Shown here one piece after another: positions 40,461 to 52,399 of a stretch of 64,000 nt of DNA. Under the pieces are notes generated by a model. The model was not told where the DNA came from and did not search any database. It worked only from the letters and a program-made list of their open reading frames with translations. The position numbers and the translations under genes are program-made. The stretch's first letter is position 1. The number at the start of each line of letters is the position of its first letter. The stretch comes from Ctena decussata (taxonomy: Eukaryota; Mollusca; Bivalvia; Lucinida; Lucinidae), in contig OZ022498.1 in the NCBI GenBank assembly GCA_963989385.1, positions 6,207,501-6,271,500 on the forward strand. The letters are read 5' to 3'.

Positions 40461-43258
40461 CAGGGCTGTCACACCCCTTTTTGGGAATGGGGCCGGGGCC
40501 TTTAGAATTGGGAAAAATAGCGTCGTTTTGTCTAAAATTGGGAAAATTTTCATTGTTTTATGTGTGAAGCTTTCATTGTCAGACCAACACAGCTTACATA
40601 TGGAATTGTTATATTTTCAGAGGAATCCAGTCAATAGGCAGACATAGATCTAGCAGATAGTGAATCATAATAAACTTTATCAAATAGTTGGGATATTAAA
40701 TAATAACAAAACTATTTGTATGTGTTGAGTTTTTCTTTATTTCCTTTGAACTGGCAACTTCCCCACCTTGCCACTCTCAAATTGGAGACAAGACTGGGAC
40801 CTAGAAAACAAGAGGACCATTGGTCCTGTAGCTCACCCGAGTCCATTCAGCCTCAGTACTCTAGGGTAAGTTACTCTAAGGCCATCGGTCAACTGGTTCT
40901 GGAGAAAAAGATTTTTAAAGGTTTTAACCATATATAGGCATGGAGGACATGTTGGTCATGTGACCTGGACATTTGAAAAAATTTCTTTCCCTCAACCCCC
41001 TGGAGGCTCTATATGAAGTTTGGTTTCAAAACTGGCCCAGGGGCTTTTGAGGAGATGGTTTGATATTGTCAAAATGACAGATTTCTGGGTCAAAAGTCAA
41101 AGAATGACCTTGATCTCTTGTACTCATAAATCTTCATGTACTCATTAAGATGACTGTAGATATCAATTTTTAGGCATAAATCTTCAAAACTTTCCATGAA
41201 ATCTAATGTTCTAGCATTTTCCCACATTTGACCTTGCCGTAAAATAGTCAAGGTCAACCCAAGGTCATCATTTTGAACAATCTTGATAGTACTGGAGATC
41301 CCAATGCTACATACCAAGCTTCAAGGCCATCAGTCAATTGGTTCTGGAGAAGAAGATTTTTAAAGGTTTTTACCATATATGGGCCTGGCAGCCATGTTGG
41401 TCATGTGACCTGGACCGTTTGAACTAATTTTCATTCCCTCAAACCCCTGGAGGCTCTATATGAAATGGTTACAATTGGCCCAGTTGTTTTTGAGAAGATG
41501 GTTTGATATTGTCAAAATATGAGAAATCTGGGTCAAAGGTCAAAGAATGACCTTGACCTCTTGTACTCACAAATCTTCATGTACTTATTAAGATAACTGT
41601 ATATACCAATTTTTAGGCATAAATCTTAAGAACTTTCCATGAAATCTTATGTTCTAGCATTTTCCCACATTTGACCTTGCCGTAAAAAAGTTCAAGGTCA
41701 ACCAAAGGTCATAATTTGAACAACCTTGATAGTACTCGAGTACCCAAAGCTACATACCAAGTTTCAAGGCCATCTGTCAAGTGGTTCTGGAGAAGAAGAT
41801 TTTTAAAGGTTTTTACCATATATGGGCGTGGCAGCCATATTGGTCATGTGACCTGGACCGCATGAATAAATTTTTGTTCCCTCAACTCCTGGAGGCTCTA
41901 TATGAAATTAGGTTTTAATTGGCCCAGGGGCTTTTGAGGAGATTGTTTGGAATTGTCAAAATATGAGAGTTCTGGGTCAAAGGTCAAAGAATGACCTTGA
42001 CCTCTTGTACTCATAAATCTTCATGTCCTCATTAAGATGACTGTAGATACCAATTTTTAGCCCAAAATTTTCAACAGTTTCCAAGATATCTTATGTTCTA
42101 GCATTTTGCCATAGAAAAGCACAAGGAAGAAAATTTGACCTTACCGTAAAAAAGGTCAAGGTCAACCTAAGGTCATAATTTGAACGATCTTGGTAGTACT
42201 CGCGTACCTGATGCTACATACCAAGTTTCAAGGCCATCGGCCTACTGGTTCTGGAGAAGAAGATTTTTTTAGGTTTTTACCATATATGGGCATGGCGGCC
42301 ATGTTGGTCATGTGACCAGGACCGTTTGAACAACTTTTCGTTCCTAAGGTCCCAGGAGGCTACATATGAAATCTGGTTACAATTGGCCCAGTGGTTTCAG
42401 AGGAGAAGTCGTTTGAAAATGTTGACGGACGGACGACGGACGGACGGACGGACGGACGGACGGACGGACGACGACGGACGACGGAGCCTGACCATACTAT
42501 AAGCTCCCCCGGAGCCTCTGGCTCAGGTGAGCTAAAAAGTGTTTCAATATAACATTAGTATAACACTCTAGGTTTGAAGCATCTGTGAACTAAGCATAAT
42601 GTGAAATTGAGAGAAAGTGGACTGTCACAATGCAGAACATGACAAAACTTTCAGTCCTGCAAGTACATTAACATCCACGGTATGTCACTATCACTATACT
42701 AACTCTTGGATGTCCTGGTAATCCTGTTTATGATTTTGGATATGGCCGAAAATGTCTGTGAAAATCGATTCAGGTACGAAATGCAAAAACAGCAGAATCA
42801 TCCACCATAGGTGAAAACTCCGATCAAATTTTAGCATGGGAAGGCTTTAAATTAAAGAATAAGTCAAAATATTGTTCACCACAACAATACTGGCCCTTGA
42901 AGCAAAGAAAATATTAACATATTGCAGCGAAAATCGCTAAGCTATTCGCCATCTAATGGAAGGGAAGTAACTCTAACAGTACATGATAAAACCCGGTACC
43001 ACTTTTCAGCAACAAACCATGACGATCGTGATTGAAAATGTAATCGCTTCCCGATTTTTAAAGTTATAAATTATGTTCACATTTTTAGTTATAGGTGGTT
43101 TTTAATACATTTTGCATTGATGCAACTGCAGTATTCTTGGACCAAACTGGCTTAGTCAGATTGGGAATTTTTCATCTGGAATTGGGAAAAAAACATACTT
43201 TTTGGCATTGGGAATGGGGCCGAATTTCGGCCCCAAATTTCGGTGATCGAGAGCCCTG
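40461..43258. mobile_element. hAT-like non-autonomous element, 2.8 kb
   Basis: Ends CAGGGCTGTC and GAGAGCCCTG are inverted, and subterminal TTGGGAATGGGGCCG motifs lie near both ends. ATGAG is repeated on both sides (40456-40460, 43259-43263). CAGGG termini with a 5-bp duplication fit hAT5-type elements. No transposase was found; the interior is mostly another repeat. Confidence 0.65.
40809..42538. repeat. Hairpin-started array of about 445 bp units, (ACGG)n end
   Basis: Begins with hairpin AGGACCATTGGTCCT and GCTCACCCGAG, and ends CTCAGGTGAGC. GTTCTGGAGAA landmarks at about 40896, 41341, 41783 and 42247 mark four units. Each has GTCATGTGACC, GAATGACCTTGACCTCTTG and a CAAGGTCAAC block. ACGGACGG runs lie at 42424-42483. 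It is nested in the hAT-like element. Confidence 0.85.
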
Positions 43259-43263
43259 ATGAG

Positions 43264-44429
43264 TAAGGCAGAAATGAGTAAAAGAGCTGGGGATGGCAAC
43301 TATGACTCATCTTTGGCAAGTGCCAGCATCCATAGTACCACTCTTTTCCATCCTAATAGATAGTAGTGAAATATTTACACACACCTCAATAATCTCTGTC
43401 AGTTAATGAGTTTGTTTTCGCAGGATAAATTATACACCTGTAATGATGATCAATAATAATATTCTGACTTCTTCATTGCAGCCATTAACTCAGTTATGAT
43501 CAACTTTTTTTATCGCGAAAACACATAACAATGGAGTGTAGCTGACAAAATGTTTGATATCATGATATAAACTCAACAGACCATGACTAATATTGCCATT
43601 GTTGAACTTCTCTTGAAGATTAGTGACTGGCAATTACACATGCAGCATAATTTGATTGTTTGTTTGCAGTAAAATGCCCTGTTCACAGTTCAGTTCAGTT
43701 TTATTCTCTTATCGACGTTACCCAAGTGACTCAACGGTACCTAACCATAATTGCACACACTTGGCCCCGTGTGTCTGTCCAAGCCCTGTTGACCAGTTAT
43801 TATCTGTGTTAAATAGACTCTTTAATTAGGGGCCAAAACGTCCAAATATGGTCAGAATCAAAAGAAAAGGACTGAAAAACGATTAGCTGTCTCGCATAGT
43901 TTCAGATGGTTGAAACGTAGTGTATATTTTTAAGCCAAAAAGCGTAGAAAATACGCCAAAAGCATGGTTGTAAACAGGTCTGTCTTTAGCTTTAGGTGAC
44001 CCCTTCAAACAAGTTTGACTGTTAGTGTGGTTCAGGGGTGTCATTATTTAAGAGGCGAGAGGTGGGGATTTTCCCTTCTACTCTGGCCTTATTCCCTGCC
44101 TATGTTTTGGAAATCTGTATGGGAAGTATATGGAAAACATATAAAATCCCCCGCCTACTTTGCCTTGACCACCAGGTGCCAAAAAAGTTAATGAAACCCC
44201 TGGTGGTTGACAGAAATATCAGGGATAAAGACTAACAACTTTGACTGAGGGGCCCACAATACCAAAATTCCAAATTTAACATTAGGGGTATGGGCATTTT
44301 CTCCCAAATTTCAGGGGCCAAACCCAAACTTTAGGGGCTGTGGGCGACTGGACCCCAGTTAGTCTTTATCCCTGAATATTTTTACCACTCAAAATTCTCT
44401 CTATTTGAGACCCCAATCTCCCTCTGTTA
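43264..44429. other. Intergenic, nothing firm recognised
   Basis: Includes a short repeat near 43690-43770 (CAGTTCAGTTCAG, CGACGTTACCCAAGTGACTC) related to pieces at about 35640-35715 and 57280-57335. No coding signal was recognised. Confidence 0.4.
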
Positions 44430-45467
44430 TTGTTGTTGTGTTATTGTTTAATGTCCATGGTAAACAGCTATGGTCATGTTGGGATGGTCAATTACAGAGC
44501 TCCAGATAACTTTCTTCAGCAGGGAGTTGCAGAATACTCACTTTGTGACAAGGGAGTTTTTCTGCAACATTTGGGAGAAGTCTTTCACTCACTCCACGTA
44601 CTTGTCGGATGTACTGCATTCTGTCACCATTGAAAGCTGGACACTCCGCAAGAAAGTGTTGGTGGGTTTGCGGGGGTTTGGCAAAGCTGACATGTAGGAT
44701 CAACGGTGTGCTGGTTGAATACTGCCTTGTTACTCTGCAAGGTGTAGGTGCCAGTAAGCAGACGATATTTCACTTGGGCTCTCCTACTGTCGTAGACACT
44801 GTCTCTGAATGACGCCCACACGGGATGTGACTGTCCCATCTTAACTCTAGCCTGGTTAATATATTTCAGCGAGCTCTTTTTCTGTATATCCTCCCTCCAT
44901 GTTTCCTCTACTTGTCTGCTAGTAGCATTATCTACCGCCGACTTCCATTTACTTTTAGATGGAGGGTTCTCCATAAGCTCTGAAGGGGAAGGAAGATGGT
45001 ATTGTTTAAGCAAGTCACGGATCCAGTTGAACCAAAAACTTTCTGTTGGGACCTGCATGGCAAGTTGCCAGAGACATATCTCCTTCTCTATTCCTTCACT
45101 GGTTATCCATCTCCAGAAGAGGCCAAGCATATTCTTATGGAGGACCACCTCAACCGGGGCAACACCAAGCAGGGCTAGGGACACAGAGAGATTTCCTCTG
45201 GTACTGCTCCAATTGACTGATATCTGACTGCCTGAGCTCCAGAACCTCGAGCCCATATAATACTCTGGGTATGACATATGTTGCTCACAACTTCCCAATA
45301 ACGCTCTGTTTCAAACCATTCAGATTGTGAAAACCTGCCCCCATCAGCGAATATGCAGTTCTCATGCCTAGGTTAATTTTTTCAAGGATGTTAGGTTTTT
45401 GACTAGTATTTCTGAGTATGCCAATGTGCTTTGTTTGACTTCCTTGTTGTACCTGGTCTCCACCCAT
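44430..45467 (-). pseudogene. LINE 3' end (reverse transcriptase C-terminus), degenerate
   Basis: Minus-strand frames 45285-45467, 44624-45298 and 44488-44703 together give a non-LTR retrotransposon tail. It shows LGMRTAYSLMGAGFHNLNGL, RRAQVKYRLLTGTYTLQSNK, a Cys-x2-Cys knuckle (CQLCQTP) and HFLAECPAF. It is broken by frame changes. The 3' end has GACCATCCCAACATGACCAT and TTTACCATGGACATTAA, a tail shared with the SINE at 21050. The same family as the fragment at 60.3-63.1 kb, judging from the RRAxVKxxLLTGTxxLQSN block. Confidence 0.75.
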
Positions 45468-45649
45468 AGTTTAAATCACTTCTGGGGTAAATGTCAACGG
45501 CAATTTACTATATCTATTATAATTATCAAAATAACTGATTGGTGGAGGGTGAGGAAGACGTGTTTTCTGGCAAAGGGACAATTCTTAAATTTTTTTTTAT
45601 GTTTTGAAGCGTTATTTTAAACTGGTTGTGTGTACAAAGTTTGTAAATA

Positions 45650-46915
45650 AGTTGGCAAATGACCGGTCAATATGAGTATTGACCAGACCGGTGGTCATTA
45701 CTGGTTATAACCGGTTATTACCGGTACTGGTCGATTGGTCGATTGAAATAACCATGGTCAGTTGAAGATACTTAGCATTTGTTATCCCATTTTTACTGGA
45801 GTTTATAAACAGAGTTAAAATAGTTTCAATACAAGATAATACAGGCTTAATTGAAAATGTGTTTTATGAGTTGCTGTTGCTCAGAACTGTATTTAAGAGG
45901 CCGTAAAACATACAAAATCTGAATGTTAATAGTTTCACTCAGATCTTCAGTCTCAATCAGGCTGAATCATTACCACCCAACTTTCAGTTCAGACTATAGA
46001 CCTCTAACTTATTTTCTGTAACCATTAATAAAAAATAAATAGGAAAGCAAATGCAAGTAATAATAAAAATTAATAAATTTTAAAAGTAGCTTTTTCATAT
46101 TCATTAAAAATATTTAGCTCAGTAAATGATTTAACCGAAGCAGTGAACTGAATGAATGTTACAGAATAAATGAAACAATTTACTTCAAAGAGATCATCTT
46201 GTTCTAATTAGTGAGGCTCTATTAGCTAAAATGCAAATTGGTCTGGCTTCTTACATAAGAAGACAAAAGTGTGAAAATTGTAATGAAAACACTAACTGTT
46301 AAACAAGGGGTAATTCTAACTTTAACTGCCCCAGAACAAACAAAATTGTCAAAATACTGGGCCTGTCTCTCTAACTGAAGAAGGTGTGTCCAGTTTATGA
46401 GAATTATCCAATCACTGGGCTTAAAATGCACAGGGTAATTTTGTGACACCTGTGTTTATTCAGATGTGTGAAAGAGTGGCCATTCTGTTATCTGCTGTTA
46501 TCAGTGAAGTTAATAATTAAAGTTAATCAAAGTGTCATAATAGTGTCAAAATGAAGCCCAAAGACCCTATATGGAACTTTTATTCTGCCCTTGATGATGA
46601 AAAAAAGACTGTTGTTAGGTGCCTGGACTGTAATGCAGAAGTCAGTGCTAAGGTCTTGAGACTGAAATCACACATGATGAGTACCCTTGGCAGGGACGAA
46701 ACAGTTCATTTTTTTCAATATATACATGTAGAACATACTAAAACCTGACCAAATATATCAGTCCACCATTAAAACACATAGAACCACTTAAAATTTCCAA
46801 TCGACCATTCTGACTAGTATTGACCAGTATTGACCACTTTGGGGAGTATTGACCAGGGCGGTTATAACCGGTTAAAACCACTGGTTAAAACCAGGGGTGG
46901 TTTGGACTGCCCAAC
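45650..46915 (+). mobile_element. BED-finger DNA transposon remnant
   Basis: Both ends carry diverged inverted GGTTATAACCGGTTA and GGTCAATACT-type motifs (about 45655-45775 and 46790-46910). The only recognisable coding part is 46551-46748. It reads KDPIWNFYSALDDEKKTVVR, CLDCNAEVSAKVLR and LKSHMM, a BED-type zinc finger start as in hAT-like transposases. The catalytic domain is absent, so this is a deletion derivative. Confidence 0.65.
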
Positions 46916-46917
46916 CT

Positions 46918-47045
46918 TGACAAATGACAACTGCCCTTCTTGAATCAGCGGAAGGGGAAATGAAAATAAGTGGCCGGACTGAGTATCAAACCCGGGACCT
47001 CTGGCTCATAAGTCAGATGGGCTACCGACTGTGCTACACGGCCCA
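46918..47045 (-). mobile_element. tRNA-derived SINE, truncated
   Basis: Shares the tRNA-like head (minus strand, B box GGTTTGATACTC region degenerate) and CTTCCGCTGATTCAAGAAGG body with the SINE at 21050-21308. It lacks the tail. Confidence 0.65.
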
Positions 47046-48169
47046 GCAATCTCCCTCTGAGGAATCCCAAATCTCCCTATCTGGGTCCAAGAAAAGATCG
47101 CATATATGGAGAGAGCAGTGCAGGAAACACGCAAGATTTATGTGGTGGCCCAAAAGCTAAACAGGCCTAACTTTCAGTGGCCCAAATTATCCTATACCTA
47201 AAGTTCCCATTCATTTGGTATTGCCAGTAAGATAAATTTGGGCCACTAAAGGTCATATTTTGGTGATTTCTGGTGGCCTGAAACAAAGATTAGGGGCATT
47301 TAGCCACCAGGCCGCTGGCCATTTCCAGCACTGATAGAGGGTTATTTAATGCATAGATAGACACATACATGTGATGTCTCCCGGATCATCCGGGAGTCTC
47401 CCGGAAATGAAACCCAGCTCCCGCGCTCCCGGAAAGCCTTCAGAATCTCCCGGATGCTGAGTTTTCCCTTCATAATTTTTTTCTGAATACCCTGACAGTA
47501 AAAAGATATCCACATGTGTATTCACAGCATCAAATATTGTTTTGACTGTGAAATAAACAAGCACATCATGTCTGTTGACATTAATCCCATTATTCAGGTC
47601 ACTAATAAACTCACTGACCCGTGAAAACACATGGCCGTGTTTCAAAAAATTACCAATGAAATGTGTTAAAGAAGATATGTCACGTGAAAAGAAGCCTATA
47701 GCCCTGTTTCACAACTACACAAAATAAACATGCGCAATACAGCCGGAGACTTGTTTTCACTGCTTAGATTCCCTTAGATGCATAGACAATAGATGCAAAA
47801 CTCTGTTCAGACTGCACAGAGGTGCAGGCTGATCGTGTTTTCACTTGTCGCTCTCTCCGTACGGTATTTTTTTCCCCAAAGTGCAAAATATATCTGGATA
47901 AGTTTGATCTCCCTGAAATGAAATCCAAATCTCCCACATGGTCATTGGGAGTTCATCACATGTATCTAGACAGAGAAGTGACCTGTAATGTGTTGTTCCT
48001 TGTCCACAGTTTTCTGTATTTCTTACTGTAACTTACTGTAACCTTTACACCAATCAAGCATCATCTGCTTCTATAGGTGATTCTCGATACATCGATTGTC
48101 TGTGTCCGCTGTTATGCGCAATGTAGCAGGAGGCGTTGAATTAGAATGGGTGACTTTGCCAGTGATTAT
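47046..48169. other. Intergenic, small inverted pieces only
   Basis: Near 47375-47455 several TCCCGGA motifs repeat (GGATCATCCGGGAGTCTCCC). Otherwise no gene or known repeat was recognised. Confidence 0.4.
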
Positions 48170-48332
48170 TAAGGCGGCTCTTAAATGAGTTTAGAGAGGG
48201 TGCCCTAATTACAGTTTCTGGTAGAGAATTCCATGTGTCAATCACTCTAATGCTGAAACTATGACACCTTACGTTTAACCCAGCTCTGGGTTTAAACAAT
48301 TTGAGAGAATGGCCCCTGGTTGCTCCATGTTT
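48170..48332 (-). pseudogene. LINE C-terminal fragment
   Basis: The minus strand reads GHSLKLFKPRAGLNVRCHSF, SIRVIDTWNSLPETVI and APSLNSFKSR, the conserved closing segment of CR1/Jockey-type ORF2 proteins. The related closing block at 56191 differs in sequence. Confidence 0.75.
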
Positions 48333-48617
48333 TCAGGTGGACGAAATTGTGTTACTGTCGGACTTCAATAATTCCATAATTTCAAACTGTAGTAAATCAA
48401 GTCATTTCGACAAACCTAGGACGGGACCCCGTCCAGCTTCATCTATTCCCAACCAACATGGTTCTGACTTTGTGCAGTCAGGAACTGGCGACTCCAGTAC
48501 ACAGTTTTTCATATTATTTTCTTCAAATTGTGTCTGATCCATGTTTTCTCTGTCCCGCCATCTAAAGCCGTACTTGCTTTACACATAGTTGGCGTCAGCC
48601 GGTTTAGCAGCACCCTT

Positions 48618-49812
48618 ACTACTAAGAGGGCCATCATGGCCCTAAATCGCTCACCTGAGTATCATGTGACCCAAGAATATTCCAGTTATCTTACTAACCT
48701 TGGTGTAAAATAGGCCAAGGTCAACCCAGTGTCATAATATGAAGAATCTATGATGGGCTCTAGTCCCCAATGCTACATACCTAGTTTCATTGCAATCGGC
48801 CAATCAGCCTACTCAGTATACAGGTCACTGGCCTACTGCTTCTGAAGAAGATTTTTTAAGTGACCTAGTTTTAACATGATGTGGTCCATATTTGAACTTG
48901 GCATAGACGTGGTCCATATTTGAACTTGGCATAGACGCTGTCAAAACAAACATTCTGACAAAGTTTACAAACATTCATTGAACAATGAAGCATCTGTTGT
49001 GAAACAAGGTTTTTCACTGATTTGACATAGTGACCTAGTTTTCAAACTGATAAGACCCATGTTCGAACTTGCCCTCTGAGATGTCCACAGGTATGACAGA
49101 CGAAGTTACACAAAGATTCAATGGAAAACGAAGCTTTTATTGTGTACCTAAATTTTTCTAAGATTTGACCCAAATGACCTAGTTTTTGACCAACATGACT
49201 CAGTTTCAAACTTGGCCTTAATTTAATAAAGATAAACATTCTGACAAAGCTTCATGAAGATTGGATCAAAACTGTGCCCCCTAGAATGTACACACAGTTT
49301 TTCAAATATCTGACCTAGTGACCTAGTTTTTCACCCGACATAACCCAGTTTTTAAATTCATATATACTTCATAGAGATTAACATTTCGACAGTGTTTTAA
49401 AAAAGATTGGATCAAAATTATGCCCTCTAGAGTGTACATAATGTTTCTCTTAGGTTTGACCTATTGACCTAGTTTTTGAATTAACATGATCTAGTTTCAA
49501 ATATGAACTGGATTTTTAAAAATAAACATTCTGACAAAGTTTCATGAACATTGCATTAAAACTAAGACCTCTATAGTGAAAAATAGATTTTTCTAATATT
49601 TGACCTAGTGACCTAGTTTTTAACCCGACATAACCCAGTTTAAAACTTTATCTAGATTTCTTAGAGATAAACATTCTGACAAAGTTTCATGAATATCAAA
49701 TCAAAACTGTGCCTTCTAGAGTGAACACAAGGTTTTCCTAAGATTTGACCTAGTGACCTAGTTTTTTTACCTGACATAACCCACTTTCAAATTCGGTCTA
49801 CATTGCTTAGAT
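48618..49812. repeat. Hairpin-started array of about 170 bp units
   Basis: Starts with hairpin AGGGCCATCATGGCCCT and GCTCACCTGAG. Units contain TTTGACCTAGTGACCTAGTT, CATTCTGACAAAGTTTCATG and CAAAACTGTGCC. The same unit appears in reverse at 60020-60190 and 63740-64000. Confidence 0.85.
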
Positions 49813-49852
49813 ATGTTGACCCCAATCCAAATTGTCTGTGATGATTGTTATT

Positions 49853-50293
49853 TGGCGGACTGAGCCTGTTCCAATCTGTGCTAGTACATACATTCTTCAA
49901 GGAAAGAAAGTAAAATTTGGACCGTCCTATGCCTCTTCTGCATTGTGCCCATTGTGCAAAGAGGAAGACAAAACCATAGAACATTTCTTGCTAAATTGTA
50001 GTAGCCTCAACATTGTCAGAGAAAGTGTCCTTAATGAGTTAGCCTCAACATGTAACGAGGAGCTACACTTGGATTTTAATAAATTATCCACAAACAGTCA
50101 AATACAGGCAATTTTAGATATTAGCAAGATTTATGAGACCCTGACCATTGTGAATAACAAAGACAGTATCCCTAAATTTGAATACTTGAGTCGCAAGCTA
50201 TGCTTCATACTACATAGTGCTCGCCAACGTATTCTTGGATCGTCGCGGGATAACTCTAGACGGAGAAAACAGTGTACCAACAGAGTCACCTAA
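49853..50293 (+). pseudogene. LINE C-terminus with Cys/His knuckle
   Basis: An open frame encodes SYASSALCPLCKEEDKTIEH and FLLNC, a C-x2-C-x7-H-x4-C knuckle. LSRKLCFILHSARQRILG follows, matching the closing segment of the LINE at 62.8-63.1 kb (FSRNLCFALHLERT). The upstream reverse transcriptase part is missing. Confidence 0.7.
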
Positions 50294-50539
50294 AAAAAAA
50301 CCCTGAATTTGAAAAGTAGACCTAGATCTGTGCTGAATAAAAAAAAACCCAGAAATGACTTGTAAAATATTGTATAAATCGTGCGTGATACTGTGGTTGA
50401 GGATATTTGTAAATATAGCCCCATATTCCAAAGAAAGTCCACACATCTACGACGCTGGATTCCAGTGGTTGTCCTATGAAGGACGGTCAAAGATTTCTAC
50501 AAGTACAATTGGAGAGAGTAATTAAAGTGTCGTGATTTG

Positions 50540-51018
50540 TTTGCTAGGGAGATGCCGAGTCACCCTCATAGAATGACATTTGGCAACACTAAATTTCATT
50601 TGCCAATCGGTCTCCCATTGTGCGAGGTTGTTCAGGTCATCTTGCAAGATCTGGCAATCCATGGGGGAGAAGATATTCCTATACAAAACACAATCATTAG
50701 CAAAAAGACGAACAGATGCCCTGATGTTATCTGGAAGATCAGTGATGAAAATAAGAAAAAGAACCGATCCTAAGACCGATACTTGACGGACACCAGATAG
50801 AACCGGGACTGGATCTGAGGCTTGCGGCCGACATACTCGAAAACCACTTTTTGAGAGTGCTCAGAGAGCCATGAATTGATTCACTTATGAGTAGATCCTC
50901 TAATCCCAAAACAGTCTAATTTGTACAGTAGCCTCCTGTGTGTGAAACATTGTCAAAGGCCTTTGCAAAATCCATAATAATCACATCAGTCTGCTTATCA
51001 AAATACTGTCGTACAAGA
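50540..51018 (-). pseudogene. LINE reverse transcriptase fragment
   Basis: The minus strand shows DVIIMDFAKAFDNVSH (motif with the first catalytic Asp), a degenerate GVRQ.SVLGSVLFLIFI block, LPDNIRASVRLFANDCVLY (the second box reads FAND instead of YADD) and MDCQILQDDLNNLAQWETDW. Stops and frame changes are present. CR1/Jockey-like by pattern. Confidence 0.75.
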
Positions 51019-51024
51019 CGTATA

Positions 51025-51345
51025 ACCAATAAGAAGATTCACAGAAAGATCCAAGCAACCATTAGAGAATATGATGAACTCCTGACGCTGGTCATGAAAC
51101 GGAAACTAAGGTGGTTTGGCCACTCTGGCTTGGGCTAAGGCGATTCTACAGGGCACAGTGAAAGGAAAAAGAGAAGAGGTAGACAGAAGAAGAGGTGGGA
51201 AGACAATATTAAAGAATGGACAGAAATGGATTTTGCCAGCTCAACTAGGGCAGATGAAAAACCGTCAAACAGGACAAGGTGGAAAGGGATCGTCTCGAAG
51301 TCATCTGTGCTGCCCCAACGACCTTGTAAGGCTATGGGATAGAAT
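51025..51345 (+). pseudogene. LINE 3' end, RTE/I-like
   Basis: Plus-strand frames encode TIREYDELLTLVMKRKLRWF and GH, then in another frame RRGRQKKRWEDNIKEWTEMD, and end just before GTTGCCGG-like GGGGC at CTGCCCCAACGACC. This is the common tail of endonuclease-reverse-transcriptase LINEs. Confidence 0.75.
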
Positions 51346-51940
51346 AGAATAGAATCATGGCAATATAGATTTGAAGGATAAATGTATATAAACAATACCC
51401 CAGCATACCTTCATACTGGTTTGCTGTGCTCATTATGAGTCCACATTGTATTGTAGAGCGAAGAGTCAGGAAAAAGACTCTGGGTTCCACCGTTTTGTCT
51501 GTTCAGTGGTTGTTCAGCGTTTCAGGAGGATCTGTATATAGACAGTGCTTTATGACTGTGTGTGTAGTGTATTTGACAGTTTTAGTCAACTTCTTAGTGT
51601 GATTTGACAGTTTTAGTCACAACTTTTATTTTTATAAACACTATACTGCGTAATGTGAACGCATGTGCTCCTATCAACAGGAAGGAAATAAGAACAAAAG
51701 AAAGAAAGAAAGACAATACTTCCTCTTCACAGAGGCTGAGGCACAAGCTGTCCTCGGCATGAAATGATTCTTAAATGCTGATTTTGTCATTAAAAGAACC
51801 TTTTGCCCACCCTTGTGTTGTCTGTATTACGCATTTACTAATTTTGAGCCTACCCTGTGATACCTTGAAACTGCCTAGTTGTATTTAGAATCTACCTTGC
51901 AGTACCTTGTGCTTCTTTTAGGTACCTTGCGGTATCTACT
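51346..51940. other. Intergenic, nothing recognised
   Basis: AT-rich, including a small duplicated TTTGACAGTTTTAGTCA piece near 51570 and 51605. Confidence 0.35.
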
Positions 51941-51954
51941 ATGACCGCAATTGC

Positions 51955-52392
51955 ATGCCCATGTGGCCCTTTTCGACTCGAACTAAAGTTCCTACCATAG
52001 TAGTATTTTTGGGCATGCACACTCGCATTACCAGTCGAACGCCAAAGTTGCTACAATAGTAGATTGTCATGGAAACGGAAATAAATACTGTGCATTTCAT
52101 TGCCTTTTTCATGCATGTCGTCTTTAAAAACGATGATTTTATGGATTATTTTATAGATTAAATGATAAAATGTGCCCTAAAATAATGGAAAAGAAACAAC
52201 TCAGTAAAACAAATACTTGTTAACGCGAGAGTCTTCAGCGGCCGCCATCTTGCAACTAGAGTAACGGCGGTCCAGACCTCGGTTGATCTTTAGTAAAATC
52301 ATGACGTCATTTTAGTAGCTACCATCGCACTTTGACTGGAACTTTAGTTAATATAGTAGCTACTACAGTTCGAGTCGAAGTGGGCCTGTATT
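51955..52392. repeat. Inverted-repeat element of about 440 bp
   Basis: GGCCCTTTTCGACTCGAACT..AAAGTTCC at the left pairs with GGAACTTTAGTT..AGTTCGAGTCGAAGTGGGCC at the right. No coding content, a MITE. Confidence 0.7.
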
Positions 52393-52399
52393 TTATTCC

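Noticed and set aside
46551..46748. Host BED-finger gene
   Set aside because: It lies between inverted repeats and lacks any further domain, so it is better read as a transposon remnant.
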